From Lineus longissimus (lineage: Eukaryota; Nemertea; Pilidiophora; Heteronemertea; Lineidae): a stretch of DNA of 64,000 nt. The translations under genes were made by a program, and so were the position numbers. The stretch covers positions 5,208,001-5,272,000 of the forward strand of contig NC_088319.1 of assembly GCF_910592395.1 (NCBI RefSeq), read 5' to 3'. The notes under the pieces were generated by a model, which saw only the letters and a list, made by a program, of their open reading frames with translations, was not told the origin of the DNA and did not search any database. The first letter of the stretch is position 1, and each line of letters opens with the position of its first letter. This document shows, one piece after another, positions 12,151 to 22,870 of this stretch.

Positions 12151-13161
12151 TTAATATTTATTTGGATTGCATGCCATTATTTTAAGCAGCTCTTTCCTGA
12201 ACCGAGCAGAGGTCAAACAATACAAGTAGAAATTAAAACAATAATTAAGGTTTTCAATTGTGATGGCAAGATTGTTGCTGAAACTCTTAATTTGTATCAT
12301 TTCAATCGGAGACAACCCGGGTCCATTCCTCAAGATTAACCCATTGTCCACGAATATTGTCATGAATCGTATGGGCAGGCTGGTCAAGATGAAAAAAGAT
12401 GTGACTGAAACACTGACTTTGGTGATTGAGCTTTCAGAAGAGTTAGATCTTCCAGAATTGAACAGACGTTTAGACTTTTGACGACTTCTGAGCACAGAAA
12501 ATGAAATACCCGCATTGAACAGTACAAGGCACGCAATTGGGATGTACCCTGATATGGCCGCGTGTGCATGGGTGAAAACATCTATTCCCACTTCGAAGTG
12601 GTATGGACATAACCACGACTTGAATTCCTCTTGTTCCTTCCGAAGAAGCTGGGACAAACCTACTGCAGCACCGACCAATGATATCCCAACGACGGACAAC
12701 CGCGCCCGGCCCATCGTGCAGACGGCAGCAGCTTTCAAAGGCCACGTGACGGCAACAAACCGATCCATGGTCATAGCCGTCAATATGAAGGGTGGGATAA
12801 ACTTTGAACACTCAAAGACGGAAAAGTAGAAGAGACAGAAGGGTCTCTTTGCAGATTCACTCAGGAAAACTTTGGGCGCAACAGCGAGAAGATAACGGAG
12901 ACTCATCCTGCCAAATATGTACAGCGTGTCGAAGAGGGCAAGACACCGCATGAAATAACATGACGTTGACTTCTGGTACTTCGTTTGGTTCATAAGGGTG
13001 AAACTGAGGAGGTTCCCTATCAGGCCAATGATTACAAACGGAGGTGGGATTACAATGATTAGGATGTGACTTGCTGTCTCTAGTCCATCGGCCAATGCAG
13101 AGCCAGATTCTGAAGGATGCGCAGTTATGCTGGAATTAGTGTGATGACTATTGCCGGACAT
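12151..13161 (-). CDS. Class A (rhodopsin-family) G protein-coupled receptor, intronless
   Basis: A single frame of 336 residues from an ATG at 13159-13161; the frame extends 11 codons further upstream without another ATG. Seven hydrophobic segments are visible. TM1 carries the GN motif (IGLIGNLLSF), TM2 an Asp in LALFDTLYI, and the end of TM3 reads MDRFVAV in place of DRY. TM7 ends NFYLY in place of NPxxY, followed by basic RFRKELLK. A conserved disulphide pair is likely between KRPFC before TM3 and SWLCPY in loop 2. The N-terminus has potential N-glycosylation at NSS. These features fit an invertebrate peptide-type or orphan receptor at the plasma membrane. TM4 lacks the usual Trp, so it is divergent; the ligand cannot be inferred. 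Intact length suggests it is functional. Confidence 0.85.
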   Translation of the reverse strand: MSGNSHHTNSSITAHPSESGSALADGLETASHILIIVIPPPFVIIGLIGNLLSFTLMNQTKYQKSTSCYFMRCLALFDTLYIFGRMSLRYLLAVAPKVFLSESAKRPFCLFYFSVFECSKFIPPFILTAMTMDRFVAVTWPLKAAAVCTMGRARLSVVGISLVGAAVGLSQLLRKEQEEFKSWLCPYHFEVGIDVFTHAHAAISGYIPIACLVLFNAGISFSVLRSRQKSKRLFNSGRSNSSESSITKVSVSVTSFFILTSLPIRFMTIFVDNGLILRNGPGLSPIEMIQIKSFSNNLAITIENLNYCFNFYLYCLTSARFRKELLKIMACNPNKY

Positions 13162-13586
13162 ACTGATGACGCAATGATTATTCCATCGCGGCACAGGGTT
13201 TGCCTAATTTGGATGTCACATGTACAATCGCGCTATTTCCGATGTCCAGCACAAAGCTTTGTGAGGGAGAGAGCTACATACACACCTAGTCGTATATTTA
13301 ATGCTTAGAAAAAGACTGGTATCATATTGTTATACATACATAATACTGGTTTTGGTGTTCAATTTCGTCCGCTCTCACAAAATACGTCGCACAAACTGGC
13401 CGCGCCTTGTTTTAGTTGTTACATTAGTTTCAATATACATATAAGAATAATAAAGACATTTCACTACTGAAAAAGGTAGCTTGTAATATAAAACTCGTGA
13501 TATTCTATCCGACTGTGTTACTTGAGATATGCCATGAATACATACAGTGTAAATTCAGCAAGTTTTTCTCCGTTGGTTGTGGTACA
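13162..13586. other. Non-coding upstream of the GPCR gene
   Basis: Contains the presumed promoter and leader of the receptor gene; no specific element is recognised. Confidence 0.4.
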
Positions 13587-14103
13587 GTCTAGCTCATATT
13601 AATATCGACACCTACTTCATGGACCAAATTCAATGCGGTTTTAGCACATTGTCAGAAATTTTGTTTTCTTATCATACATTGTAGCAGGAATGTGATTGCA
13701 TAATGTTTTCATTGTGTTATCGGCCATTTAAAAACCCTTACAAATTTTTTTTTTTATTTCGAACTTTTTTGAAGTCGTTTTCTTTTGAATGATATAACAC
13801 AAAGTTCTAAGAATCTTGGTCTTTAGTTGATTAAAATCGACCAATCAGAGCTCTAGATATGGCAATTTTAAGAGAGCGCACTTAGATCAAAACAATAGGG
13901 GTGACTAGGGGTGTTCTATTGTTTGAATGGCACACTATTGTGTTGTCTGCACTGTGCGTCCCATAAAATTGAAATTATTTTGTTATAACTCCACCGTCAC
14001 TTGTTCGATTTTGATGTAATAAAAACTAAAGATCTTAGAATTGTGTGCTCTGTCATTTTAGGGAGGTTTTTGAAGTAGGTGTTGATATCAATATGAGCTA
14101 GAC
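13587..14103. mobile_element. Foldback/MITE-like element with about 34-bp TIRs (517 bp)
   Basis: The left end GTCTAGCTCATATTAATATC continues to CTACTTCA, and the right end (14070-14103) is its reverse complement with two mismatches. Inner parts also pair: a segment near 13805-13840 (TTCTAAGAATCTTGGTCTTT) is complementary to one near 14005-14042. The element is therefore a long imperfect palindrome. No target duplication is clear and there is no coding capacity. Confidence 0.7.
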
Positions 14104-14165
14104 CTCAAGATCTATCCCTTTAAACATAGCCGGGTTATATATCTTGATAAGATGCAAAAACCTTG

Positions 14166-14690
14166 ACGCAAGGACCCAACGTAGCGTAGCGGCAAAATAG
14201 CGAAGCTGGCGAAACCATTTAAATCGGGTCACCGTGATCTCATTACGGACTTATAGCGCGATTATGGGGTTGTAACTATTTTGCTGTATATTGTCACGAC
14301 GAAAGAAAAGCACGCGACCTAACGTCAACCTATTTATATAAAGTGATAATTAGAAGGAATATAGTTCAGGAAATGTTAATGAATAATCATTCCTTATCGT
14401 CTTTTGAGAGCATTTTTAATTGTAAAAAGTATATGCCTTCGTCGCAGAGTCTCTGCAATGGTCATTTTTATCACAGTGGTCTCGCGCAGCCAGACCTTCT
14501 TCACTTATTAGTCTGGCGCAAGCCAGGCGTTCTTTGTAATATACGTTTTCCGCCACAATGTATCTGGGCCGAAGAAACACTGCGCAAGATTACCTCGAGC
14601 TGGAGTTAAGATTAGAGTGCTAATGACTCGAGGAACATACTTCCTCATTGAGTTTTCCCAGAATGGTGCATATCGCGCGAAGCTACTTAG
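14166..14690 (+). repeat. Interspersed repeat R1, copy 2
   Basis: Collinear with 3995-4535, sharing AGCGAAGCTGGCGAAAC, GGGTCACCGT and the CTGGCGCAAGCCAG region. It is more diverged, and the hairpin stem is imperfect here. Confidence 0.65.
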
Positions 14691-14829
14691 CCTGATACCA
14701 GCGTGGTGGCGCTGAGGCGGCCGCTGTAATCAAGTGTGGTTGAGTCACTATAGAAGCCACTTGGTGATAACAAATGACGGACCTAACCAAAATTGCTTAC
14801 ATTTTCGCATTGCTACAATGAAAGACCTT

Positions 14830-14990
14830 ATGCTCAAACCACATGTCTGTTGACTGTGCTTTAAGAGAAACTGGCATCATGCCTAGTCTCCCTTAAAGCA
14901 CAGTCAACAGACACCACTATACCACCTCACACTCAGAAACCACCAAAGCCCACCCCTTCCTGCTACCTTAATAATTCTGGGTGGTCAAGA
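14830..14990 (+). repeat. Foldback repeat F1, diverged copy
   Basis: Arms at 14847-14872 and 14885-14910 pair with a couple of mismatches, and the tail matches that after 7750. This is the third occurrence in the window, so F1 is an interspersed foldback family. Confidence 0.75.
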
Positions 14991-15136
14991 TGGTGGTGGA
15001 ATTGCAGGGCTGCGCTAGTACATTGTGTTTTTTTTTAAATTTTGAACCGCGACTGTTACACCCTGCTATGGGCGGTTATTTCCGCATAAATAGAGGTTGT
15101 CTCAAATAATGAAATGAAAATGAAAATGACTAGTAT

Positions 15137-16981
15137 TTAAAGTGCCAGATTCGACAGAACTGTGATCGGTGACACAGTACAGAAATTATGATTGTCTATT
15201 GTAGCGAGCAAAGAGGAAGGTTTTGAGATGGCGAGCAAAAACAGATGTGCTCTCGACCTTCCTGATATTGGCAGGAAGTTGATTCCACAGGGTTGGCGCA
15301 GCACAGCTTTGCCACCATAGGACAATACTCTTCCCCTTTGCTCAACCAACAACAGACCATCAGATGGCCGGAGGCTGCGAGTTGGTTGGTAAACATGAAG
15401 AAGTTCCTGGAGATATGCGGGTGCAGTACCACGAATACATTTGTGACATAGGAGAAGTATCCTGAATTCGATACGCTCAGGAATTCTTAACCAATGGAGC
15501 TCATCTAAAACAGGAGTAATGTGGTCAAATTTAGCAGTTCTACTGATGACCCTGGCTGCTGCGTTCTGAACCCGCTGTAATCTATCAATTGAACATGAAG
15601 GGAGGCCAACCAAGAGGGAGTTAAGATGATCCAGTCTAGACGTAACAAAGGCATGAACAAATTAAGAGTTACAACAGTCTCCTTGGTAAGAAATTCTAAA
15701 ATACCTTGGTACCGTAAAGTCAACTTTTAAAATAATGGAAAATGCATAAGCCTCGTTCTGAGAGCGGAGTGTTTTGGACACGCAACCAAGATGCTCTACC
15801 AAAGTTCCCTCGGGTTGCACTAAAATGTGGAAACCATGCACACGTCACGTCAATGGAATTTCAGCTCACTTCAGAAGTTTGAGGCTCTCAAAACACTGCT
15901 TCAAACACAAATCAGTCAAGGAAGCATCAACCATCCTAAGTTTTTTAATGAGCACTACACATATTTGCCGAGAAAAACGCTCCAAATAGCCCATTTGCGC
16001 GGATTTTAGCATCACTTTGAGCGAGCCGATGCGGACTTCCTATGCGCGCTGTACAAAATGTACACGTCTCATTTTCTGCAACGTTGCCGTAACATAATGT
16101 AAACAACGGCGCTACCGGCGCTCCGGCCGGGCCGGCGATGGATGGAATTTGCCAAATTCGCACATATTCAAGTTATTTTCGTGGCCTATCTTTTTAAGTT
16201 TGAGGTATTTTAGAATAGAAATTGAACCCTCGGCTTCGGACCTTGGTTGAGTTACCAAGTCACTCTCGGGTGGAGCTAAAATTTCGTCCAAACCCTCGCC
16301 TGTCGGCTCGGGTTTGGACTGTATTTTAGCTCCACCCGAGAGTGTCTTGGTAACTCAACCAAGGTCCTCCGCCTCGGGTTCAATTCCTTAACCCACGCCG
16401 GATAAGACCTATCCTGTGAAGGTGGAAGAAGGCTGTCTTACAAGATCTGATAGATATGGGAGTCTAGGGTGAGATGTTGATCAAACATTGCTCCAATATT
16501 CCGAGCCTGAGGCACAGGAGAAACCATATAATCACCAATTTTCAAATTTGTAGGACTGATGGGGTGGCGCTTAGAGGACAGTAGCCTAAGAAAGTTTTCT
16601 GCCATCCACCTCCTAACATCACTGATGCAGACCTCCAACTGAGAAATGGCATGACTAGTCTTTGCTGGTGTGAAGACAATGTACAGTTGTGAGTCATCTG
16701 CATAGAAGTGAGTCTCAAGACCATGGCTTCTGATAGGCCCCTAAGATCCCCCAGAGGAGACATGTAAATGGAGAAAGTAAAGGCCCCAGAACAGAGCCCT
16801 GAGGCACCCCGTTCTCAAACACTTCTTCTCTGATGAGGTGCCCCCAATAACGACACTTTGAAACCGATCTTAATTTGTTATACTCCCTTTCATGCTTTAG
16901 CCTCAACCCAGCCCGGGGGTTTAAATATTTATAGATGAAAATATCCTTGGTGGTCAAGATGCTACGGGTCCTGAGAAGCAA
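15137..16981 (-). pseudogene. Non-LTR retrotransposon (Jockey/CR1-like) reverse transcriptase relic, interrupted
   Basis: On the minus strand the upstream part (16981-16387) shows the RT motif NGVPQGSVLGPL, then MAENFLRL, SPTNLKIGD and ISLATED-type sequence RNIGAMFDQHLTLDSHI, followed by CKTAFFHLHRIGLIRR. The downstream part (about 15690-15137) resumes with LTKETV, VHAFVTSRLDHLNSLLVGLP, RLQRVQNAAARVISRT and ELHWLRIPERIEFRILLL, the usual end of such ORF2 proteins. Frameshifts and stops separate the pieces and no 5' end is present. About 0.7 kb of unrelated sequence (15690-16386) sits between the halves at a point where related proteins are continuous. Confidence 0.8.
15690..16386. mobile_element. 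Insertion in the RT relic carrying a 167-bp palindrome
   Basis: TTCTAAAATACCTT near 15690 is matched by AGGTATTTTAGAA near 16204. Immediately beyond, 16220-16386 is a near-perfect inverted repeat with arms of about 75 bp: ATTGAACCC, ACCTTGGTTGAGTTACCAAG and GGTGGAGCTAAAAT appear on both arms around a short centre. Exact element borders are not certain, and the two halves may be two insertions. No protein is recognised. Confidence 0.55.
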
Positions 16982-17688
16982 TAAACAATCAAAGACAATT
17001 GTGAAGGACTCTAGCTCTGATTTGAGGGACTATCTTTCACTTTACACCCCCCCCCCCCCCCATGCACTATGTAGGGCGACACAATTTGCAGCTGATGTAC
17101 GCCGTGGTCATCCCCATCTATTAATATACTTCAGTCCCGGTGACGTATTCACGACAAACCCCAAAACCAGGCCGGACCAAAGAATCGGGGGACCAAACCA
17201 TGATCAACCAACTAGCACTTAGCTACGAGTATGACTACCAAATTTCATCCATTTCGATAAAAGACACCTATTTATAACATTTATAACGCAAAACACAGCC
17301 TGGTTAATACATCTGACTATTAAGTGACCGTCACTCGAAATGACTTTGAAATTTCATGTGCTATTTCTAAGATAATCGACAGAACAGTTTTCCACGTTAA
17401 AATCAAATGCGCTGTGCATGTCACGGGTCATTGGGTCACACTCGCAGTGAAGTGATATCTACATATATTCAGAGTTCCAATAGTAAAGTGAGGTAGATTG
17501 GTTGCCTTGACTCTCGAATCGTGAAAGTTGAGGGACTTCAACATTTTCACCACAGCTACGACTGAGATGGTAAGATTTTCTCACAAAGTTGTGACTGTGA
17601 GCATTTTGCTTTATAAATGGCTTTGAGATCTACATTCAATCATTATATTCGCTCCTGCTATGAATTTCGTATTGGGTCTCAGGCTAAA
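16982..17688. other. Non-coding with a short C run
   Basis: A C run lies near 17047-17060. No gene or repeat is recognised. Confidence 0.4.
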
Positions 17689-17811
17689 ATTTACAATCCC
17701 CGATCGGAAGTGACGTAGTTTGATCGCATTCAACTATAAATCCATTGAACAGTGGTGCGTCGTTAGTCAACCGATGATCTTTTTTTGGGGTGTGATCGGG
17801 GATTGTAAACT
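17689..17811 (-). mobile_element. Small MITE, copy 2
   Basis: Inverted relative of 5067-5193, with ends TTTACAATCCCCGATC and its complement GATCGGGGATTGTAAA. The interior shares TTGATCGCATTCAACTATAA in reverse orientation. Confidence 0.65.
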
Positions 17812-18184
17812 CGTTCCGGGTCTCATTCAAAAGTCGTGGCTACATGTATATTCACTATTGAAGTGAAGTGACATGCCCGAGGATGTGCACACAAATATTT
17901 TGGTTCATGAATGACAGAATGTAGCATTTTGGAGTTGAACTTGAAGTCACCACCTGAAGGAGTTGAGGTTCATACCGTTCAGTGATCTTTTATCTTTCAT
18001 GCTAAAAACAATGCAGGGTCAAAGATAATTGACTTTGAAATAAGCTCAAATGCGTAGAAATAAGTGTCGATGTCCGACTGTCACGTGACTAAAACGTCAT
18101 CAATATCTTATTCAAATGACCTTGTGAGCTTTAAATAGTAACGTCGCGGAATGCTATTACAGATAATCACGCAACAGCAAAAAT

Positions 18185-18372
18185 GTGACCCGTCCCAGCA
18201 AAACCAGGCACATGTCGCTCTGACCTTGGCAGGTTGAGACGGACTGTTTATTTATTTCTCTATTGTCTGCCTTTTGTGAAATATGAGCACATCAATTTCT
18301 TCCATTATCTCCTGGTGTCATTTAGGCTCATTTTCTGTGCGACATGCGCCTGGTTTTGCTGTGAGGGGTCAC
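18185..18372. mobile_element. MITE-like element, 188 bp
   Basis: The left end GTGACCCGTCCCAGCAAAAC and the following CAGGCACATGTCGC are complementary to the right end (18336-18372), with several mismatches. AAAT is present next to both ends and could be a short target duplication. Confidence 0.5.
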
Positions 18373-21300
18373 AAATGAGAGTCTAATAAAATTACTGTTA
18401 CACTGGTGCAAGTTTATGAAACCGTGAATATTTGCAGGTTTTTTACCTTTTTTATAATCGTATTTGGTTTTAATTTCAGGTGTCTGCCAGGGTAAAAACA
18501 TACTGCCGGCACTTCGGGTGCAGCCATGCATCATGAGGAAGCGAAGAAATGAAAAGTCATAAAGTCACTGGCATCTTTGAAGATTGAGAATCTGCACAAG
18601 CTCCCACAAGATCATCTTTGTCTACCAGTGCTCATCACAAGCTCCTCCCTCACCCATGCTGCTTGGGAGATGACGACTGAGTGAACGGCCCGGAGGCTCA
18701 GGATGCCACAAGATTGACACAGCTTCAGTCTTCAGATGACGAAAGATTAAGTGGTATTAATAAAATTCATCAATTAATTGTCATCTGTATGACTATGAGC
18801 CTCGTAATGATGGTGCCCTGTTTGAAACAGGAGTCCTTAGATGTAGAATCATTATTCTCCTTTGCCTAGTTCATTTAAAAACGTGTTACTCAATTTATGA
18901 GAATAACATTCAAAATTTCAAGAGTTAAAACTGACAATGATTTGGTGATTAGGAAACAACCCAAGATATTGGCCAAATGTGCACCCTGTAGAATCAGACA
19001 TTCAACATTTATTCGACACCTGGGGAAAAAAGGGGTCGTCCAGGAATCGACAGATTCTCACCCAGAGCACAAGATCCTTGCTCCAGGAATTCACTGCTTC
19101 TTCTTTTTGGAGCTTCAGAGCATCACCTGTTTTTCACTTGTCAGAACAGTGAACGTCAGGAATGCCACACAAATTCACATTCTTCAGACCTTCTGTTGAA
19201 AAATACCTAGGTGAGCAAATATTTACTCGCCTAACTTTTATTTTCATAGCCTAGGCGGCCATGATTGATAATAATGAGAATCACGGATTCCCATGCAAGG
19301 AGTGATTCCATTGGTTGGCCTTCCGAGTGACCCCCGACACTGACCAATGGCGTGCACTGTTACAGTCTGTGATGTAGTTACAATACTATGCCTATCGGCG
19401 GCGCTGCAGTCGGGATATCCAGGTGCGCCAATTTTAAAACTTTTTGAAGAGCTAGGTGCGCAGTTCCATGCGCGGCCAAAATGACAATTTGGCCACGCAA
19501 AGGCGCGCAAGCACAAATCCGCGCCTTTCAACACAAGGTCTGATTCTTGGGTCCGAAATCTATTATATATTGATAACGATGCTGCTATAGGCCTAAGAGC
19601 AGTCCACTGTGTATGTATAAAAGCAACCGTAAACTCACCTCTCGCCACGATCCTTGAAGTGCGGTGCCATGATGATGCTCAAATGAAATCGAGGCTGGAA
19701 AAACGTGCATGGGTGATGACTGACCGCGGTCGCCAGACATGCGACGGTCTTTCGGCATGTTCGGCGGTCCCATATGCTGGAATTCACCAAAGATCATCTT
19801 TGTTATTTTCAGACATTCAACGAAATTCGACGCTGATTTTTACTCAGTTCGTCAGGAATTCAATGCTAGGGATTTTTTGGAACCTCGGGATGCGACGCAG
19901 ATGCGGCGTCGCATCAGTGTCGACCCCTGAAATGGGGGGGGGGGGGTTCAGAGTTGTAATTGACCGCTGCATAATCTGCCACTGACTTGACCGGTCACTC
20001 AGTCAGAACACAGGCCTCGGTCACTGAGGCGTGTGTTCTGACTGGGGCATTTGTTTACAAACATGCTTGTCACAAAACGGCAAGGTCCTGAAAGCCATTG
20101 TTTTGCATCGTTGACCATTATGACCTATTTGTTCCGTGCGTGTCTCGGACAGACTTCCATTTCGTGGCAAGGGGCGTATTGTTGATGGCACTACAGTAAT
20201 TGTTTCTCACTAGGAAGGTATTGTAACTTTGTTCTGACCTCCAATTTCTGTATTCTCCTATTTCAGGACTGCATCATTTCGCCCATTGGTTCACAAAGAA
20301 CAGAATCCTGATGTTGTCATTGCATGCGAGTGGAAGAAATCTCCAACAGTCAGCATCAAGTAACCAAGCCAAACAGTTGGGGAAGGCTTGCCACAACAAC
20401 ACTGTTTGGTAGTGTGCAGAAGGTCATCAAACGAAGAACGGAACTTCGTATCTTGTACTCGGCCAGGAACTTGCAGATAAACTCTATCAAGAATCTCATA
20501 GACGCGCATTGGATATCCATTGGAAACTTATTGCTGTTCGGTTTGTCTTTATTTATTTTCTGGTTCTCTCCACTGGTACTTTTGATGCAGTCGGCAACAA
20601 AATCATGAAAATTTGTCTCCCGTTGCCAACACCCTGGCTAAAAATTCTCTAACTTTACAAAAATTAGATGTGACAGTATGTTTTGTCCACATTCTTTCGG
20701 CAGAATATTATTTTCATGTTGACTGAGGGATGGGGAACGTGCAGTAGGATTTCAAATCTGAGCCAAGAGTCGGCTTTTGAATTTCGAGCAAGAGGAGGCT
20801 AAAACTTTTTTAAAAACTCCCAGCAACCTTGATTTTACACCGAAACAAGACCTTACCAGTGGAGAACACTGTTGGATCCAAATAGAGTTTGTTCCGGTGA
20901 CATCACGGAATAACCTTATCTAAATTAGACAAAAATAGCAACTCTGATAGTGCCACATTGGTTCAATTGTAGTTCAGGGAAGTTATGGAAACACTTTCAA
21001 ACTTAATTTATTATTTTCTCTTTTGAAATGATGTTATCTGACAATTTCTGTTTTGACCTGATCATTATCATGTTGCGATGAAGTGTCATATTTATCTGTA
21101 CCTAGCACCATAAATGGGCCATCTACCTTAAATATATGTGAAGAAAACAATTGTGGGAAACGATAGTGAAATTGTATCAGCATCTTACTTTGAGTCTGTG
21201 TTGCAGCAGGTCCTCATGGGCATGTCTAATTAACAAATTTGAAAAAACAAATTTGACTTGACTCAAGCAAACCACTTTAGAGATTGTGGAAAAACATGTA

Positions 21301-21825
21301 TTGTGTTCTGTCCCAGAATGAGAGGTGATGGTCCCATTTTGAATGTTTTCTTTCAGCTAACATACTATGATTATGAAAGGCATTTACCAAATCTTGAAAG
21401 TGTATTGTATTTCTGCAACCCAGTTAGACCATTTGCATGATTTGCATGAACATTTTCATTGTTTTTATATATATTCCAATTGCATCTTTTTCAGACTCTG
21501 TTGCCTTTTATGACAGATTTACTTAGTGTTCCAATCATTTCTCATAAAATATATGTTTTCTGTCCTGGTCAGTAATAACCATAGAAATGCTCCAAAAACA
21601 GACCTTTTTCTGGATGATTTGAGTTATCTTTTGTGTTTGAAACAAATGATGGTTCTCGTAACACCAATTCAGGCTAAGATTTGTGCCGGTACCGCCGCTT
21701 TATCAGACATTAGTGTACTTGACTCCAAAATTGGATAGAATTTTCACCAACGTGTCCATGGTAAGAGCAATTGGCGTATCTAAAACCAGCTCTCCTATTT
21801 ATCTCGCCATTTCATTTTTAATTGT
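18373..21825. other. Long non-coding stretch
   Basis: Contains a 46-bp palindrome (20000-20045, arms CAGTCAGAACACA and TGTGTTCTGACTG) and a G run near 19935-19946. Open frames here are short, overlap on both strands and show no domain. Possible acceptor-like tracts exist (for example before 20266), but I could not tie them to a protein. Confidence 0.5.
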
Positions 21826-22810
21826 TTTTGGCTCACCGTCTAGGTGAGTCTATACAATACCGCGGTGTCCGTCGTCGCCGTCTTATCCTATTTCAAAAAC
21901 AGTGGCACGTTTCTTAACTGCTGGGGCTATGAACTTGAAACTTTGTACACAGGACCCCTTAGGTCAGGCGACCTCTGACAATGAATTTCAGTCCGATCTG
22001 ATTCTTAAGTTGGCCACCAGGGGGGCAGAAGTGGAAACCTAAAAAGTGTGATATTTCTCTTGTGAGTCACCTGTTTTCGATACAATTTTGATTGTAGGTA
22101 CTTCTAGCAAGGATACATCACATATCATAGGGGTTTTCGATTTGACCATATTGTCAAGGTCACAGAGGTCAATTGGTGTAAATTGGCTGTTTGAGGGTAA
22201 CTGTGGCAGGTTTCTTAACCGCTAAAGCTATAAACTTGAAATTTGGTGCACATGGCTCCCTTTGTCATAAAACCGCAGACATCGAATTTCTGTCGGATCT
22301 GATTCTTGACATGGCCACCAGGGGGCCAAAACTAAAATAGGTAAAAAGTACAATATCTTGCTAATAAGTGACTTGTTTTCGATGAAATTTTGATGGTAGG
22401 TTCTCTTAGCCCGGATACATCACATATCATACGGGTTTTAGATTTGTCCAAATTTTCAAGGTTTCAAAGGTCAAAAGGCGTAAATTGGCCGTTTCAGTGT
22501 AACTATGGCTCGTTTCTTAACTGCAGAAGCTATTAACTTGAAATTTGGTACACGTGACTCCCAATGTCATGTAACCTCTGACAATGAATTTTGGTCCGAT
22601 CTGATTCTTGACTTGGACACCAGGAGGCCAGAAGTGGAAACCTAAAAAGTGTGATATCTTTTCCTATGAGTGACTCGTTTTCGATAAAATTTTTATGGTA
22701 GGTTCTCCTAGCAAGGATACATCACATATTATACGGGTTTTTGATTTGTCCAAACTTTCAAGGTCTCAAAGGTCAAATGGCATAAATTTGCCGTTTCAGT
22801 GTAACTATGG
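21826..22810 (+). mobile_element. Helentron-like repeat (HINE type), copy 1, diverged
   Basis: Begins with a small palindrome (CTCACCGTCTAGGTGAG), then GTCCGTCGTCGCCGTC, then about three tandem units of roughly 302 bp starting near 21901, 22203 and 22504 (TGGCACGTTTCTTAACTGC type). Each unit carries a CCACCAGGGGGC-like core and an AAGGTCACAGAGGTC-like segment. It ends abruptly near 22810 without the 3' hairpin seen in the other copies. The HINE label is an inference from architecture. Confidence 0.65.
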
Positions 22811-22870
22811 CAAGCATAAAAGGTCCCTAGTCACTGCCAATGTCTTATTTTGTTATCTGAGTATCTTAGA

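Noticed and set aside
18897-19199. 100-codon plus-strand frame
   Set aside because: Low-complexity composition with no motif, flanked by plain non-coding sequence.
19244-19648. 134-codon minus-strand frame
   Set aside because: No recognisable motif and no conserved neighbour; treated as chance.
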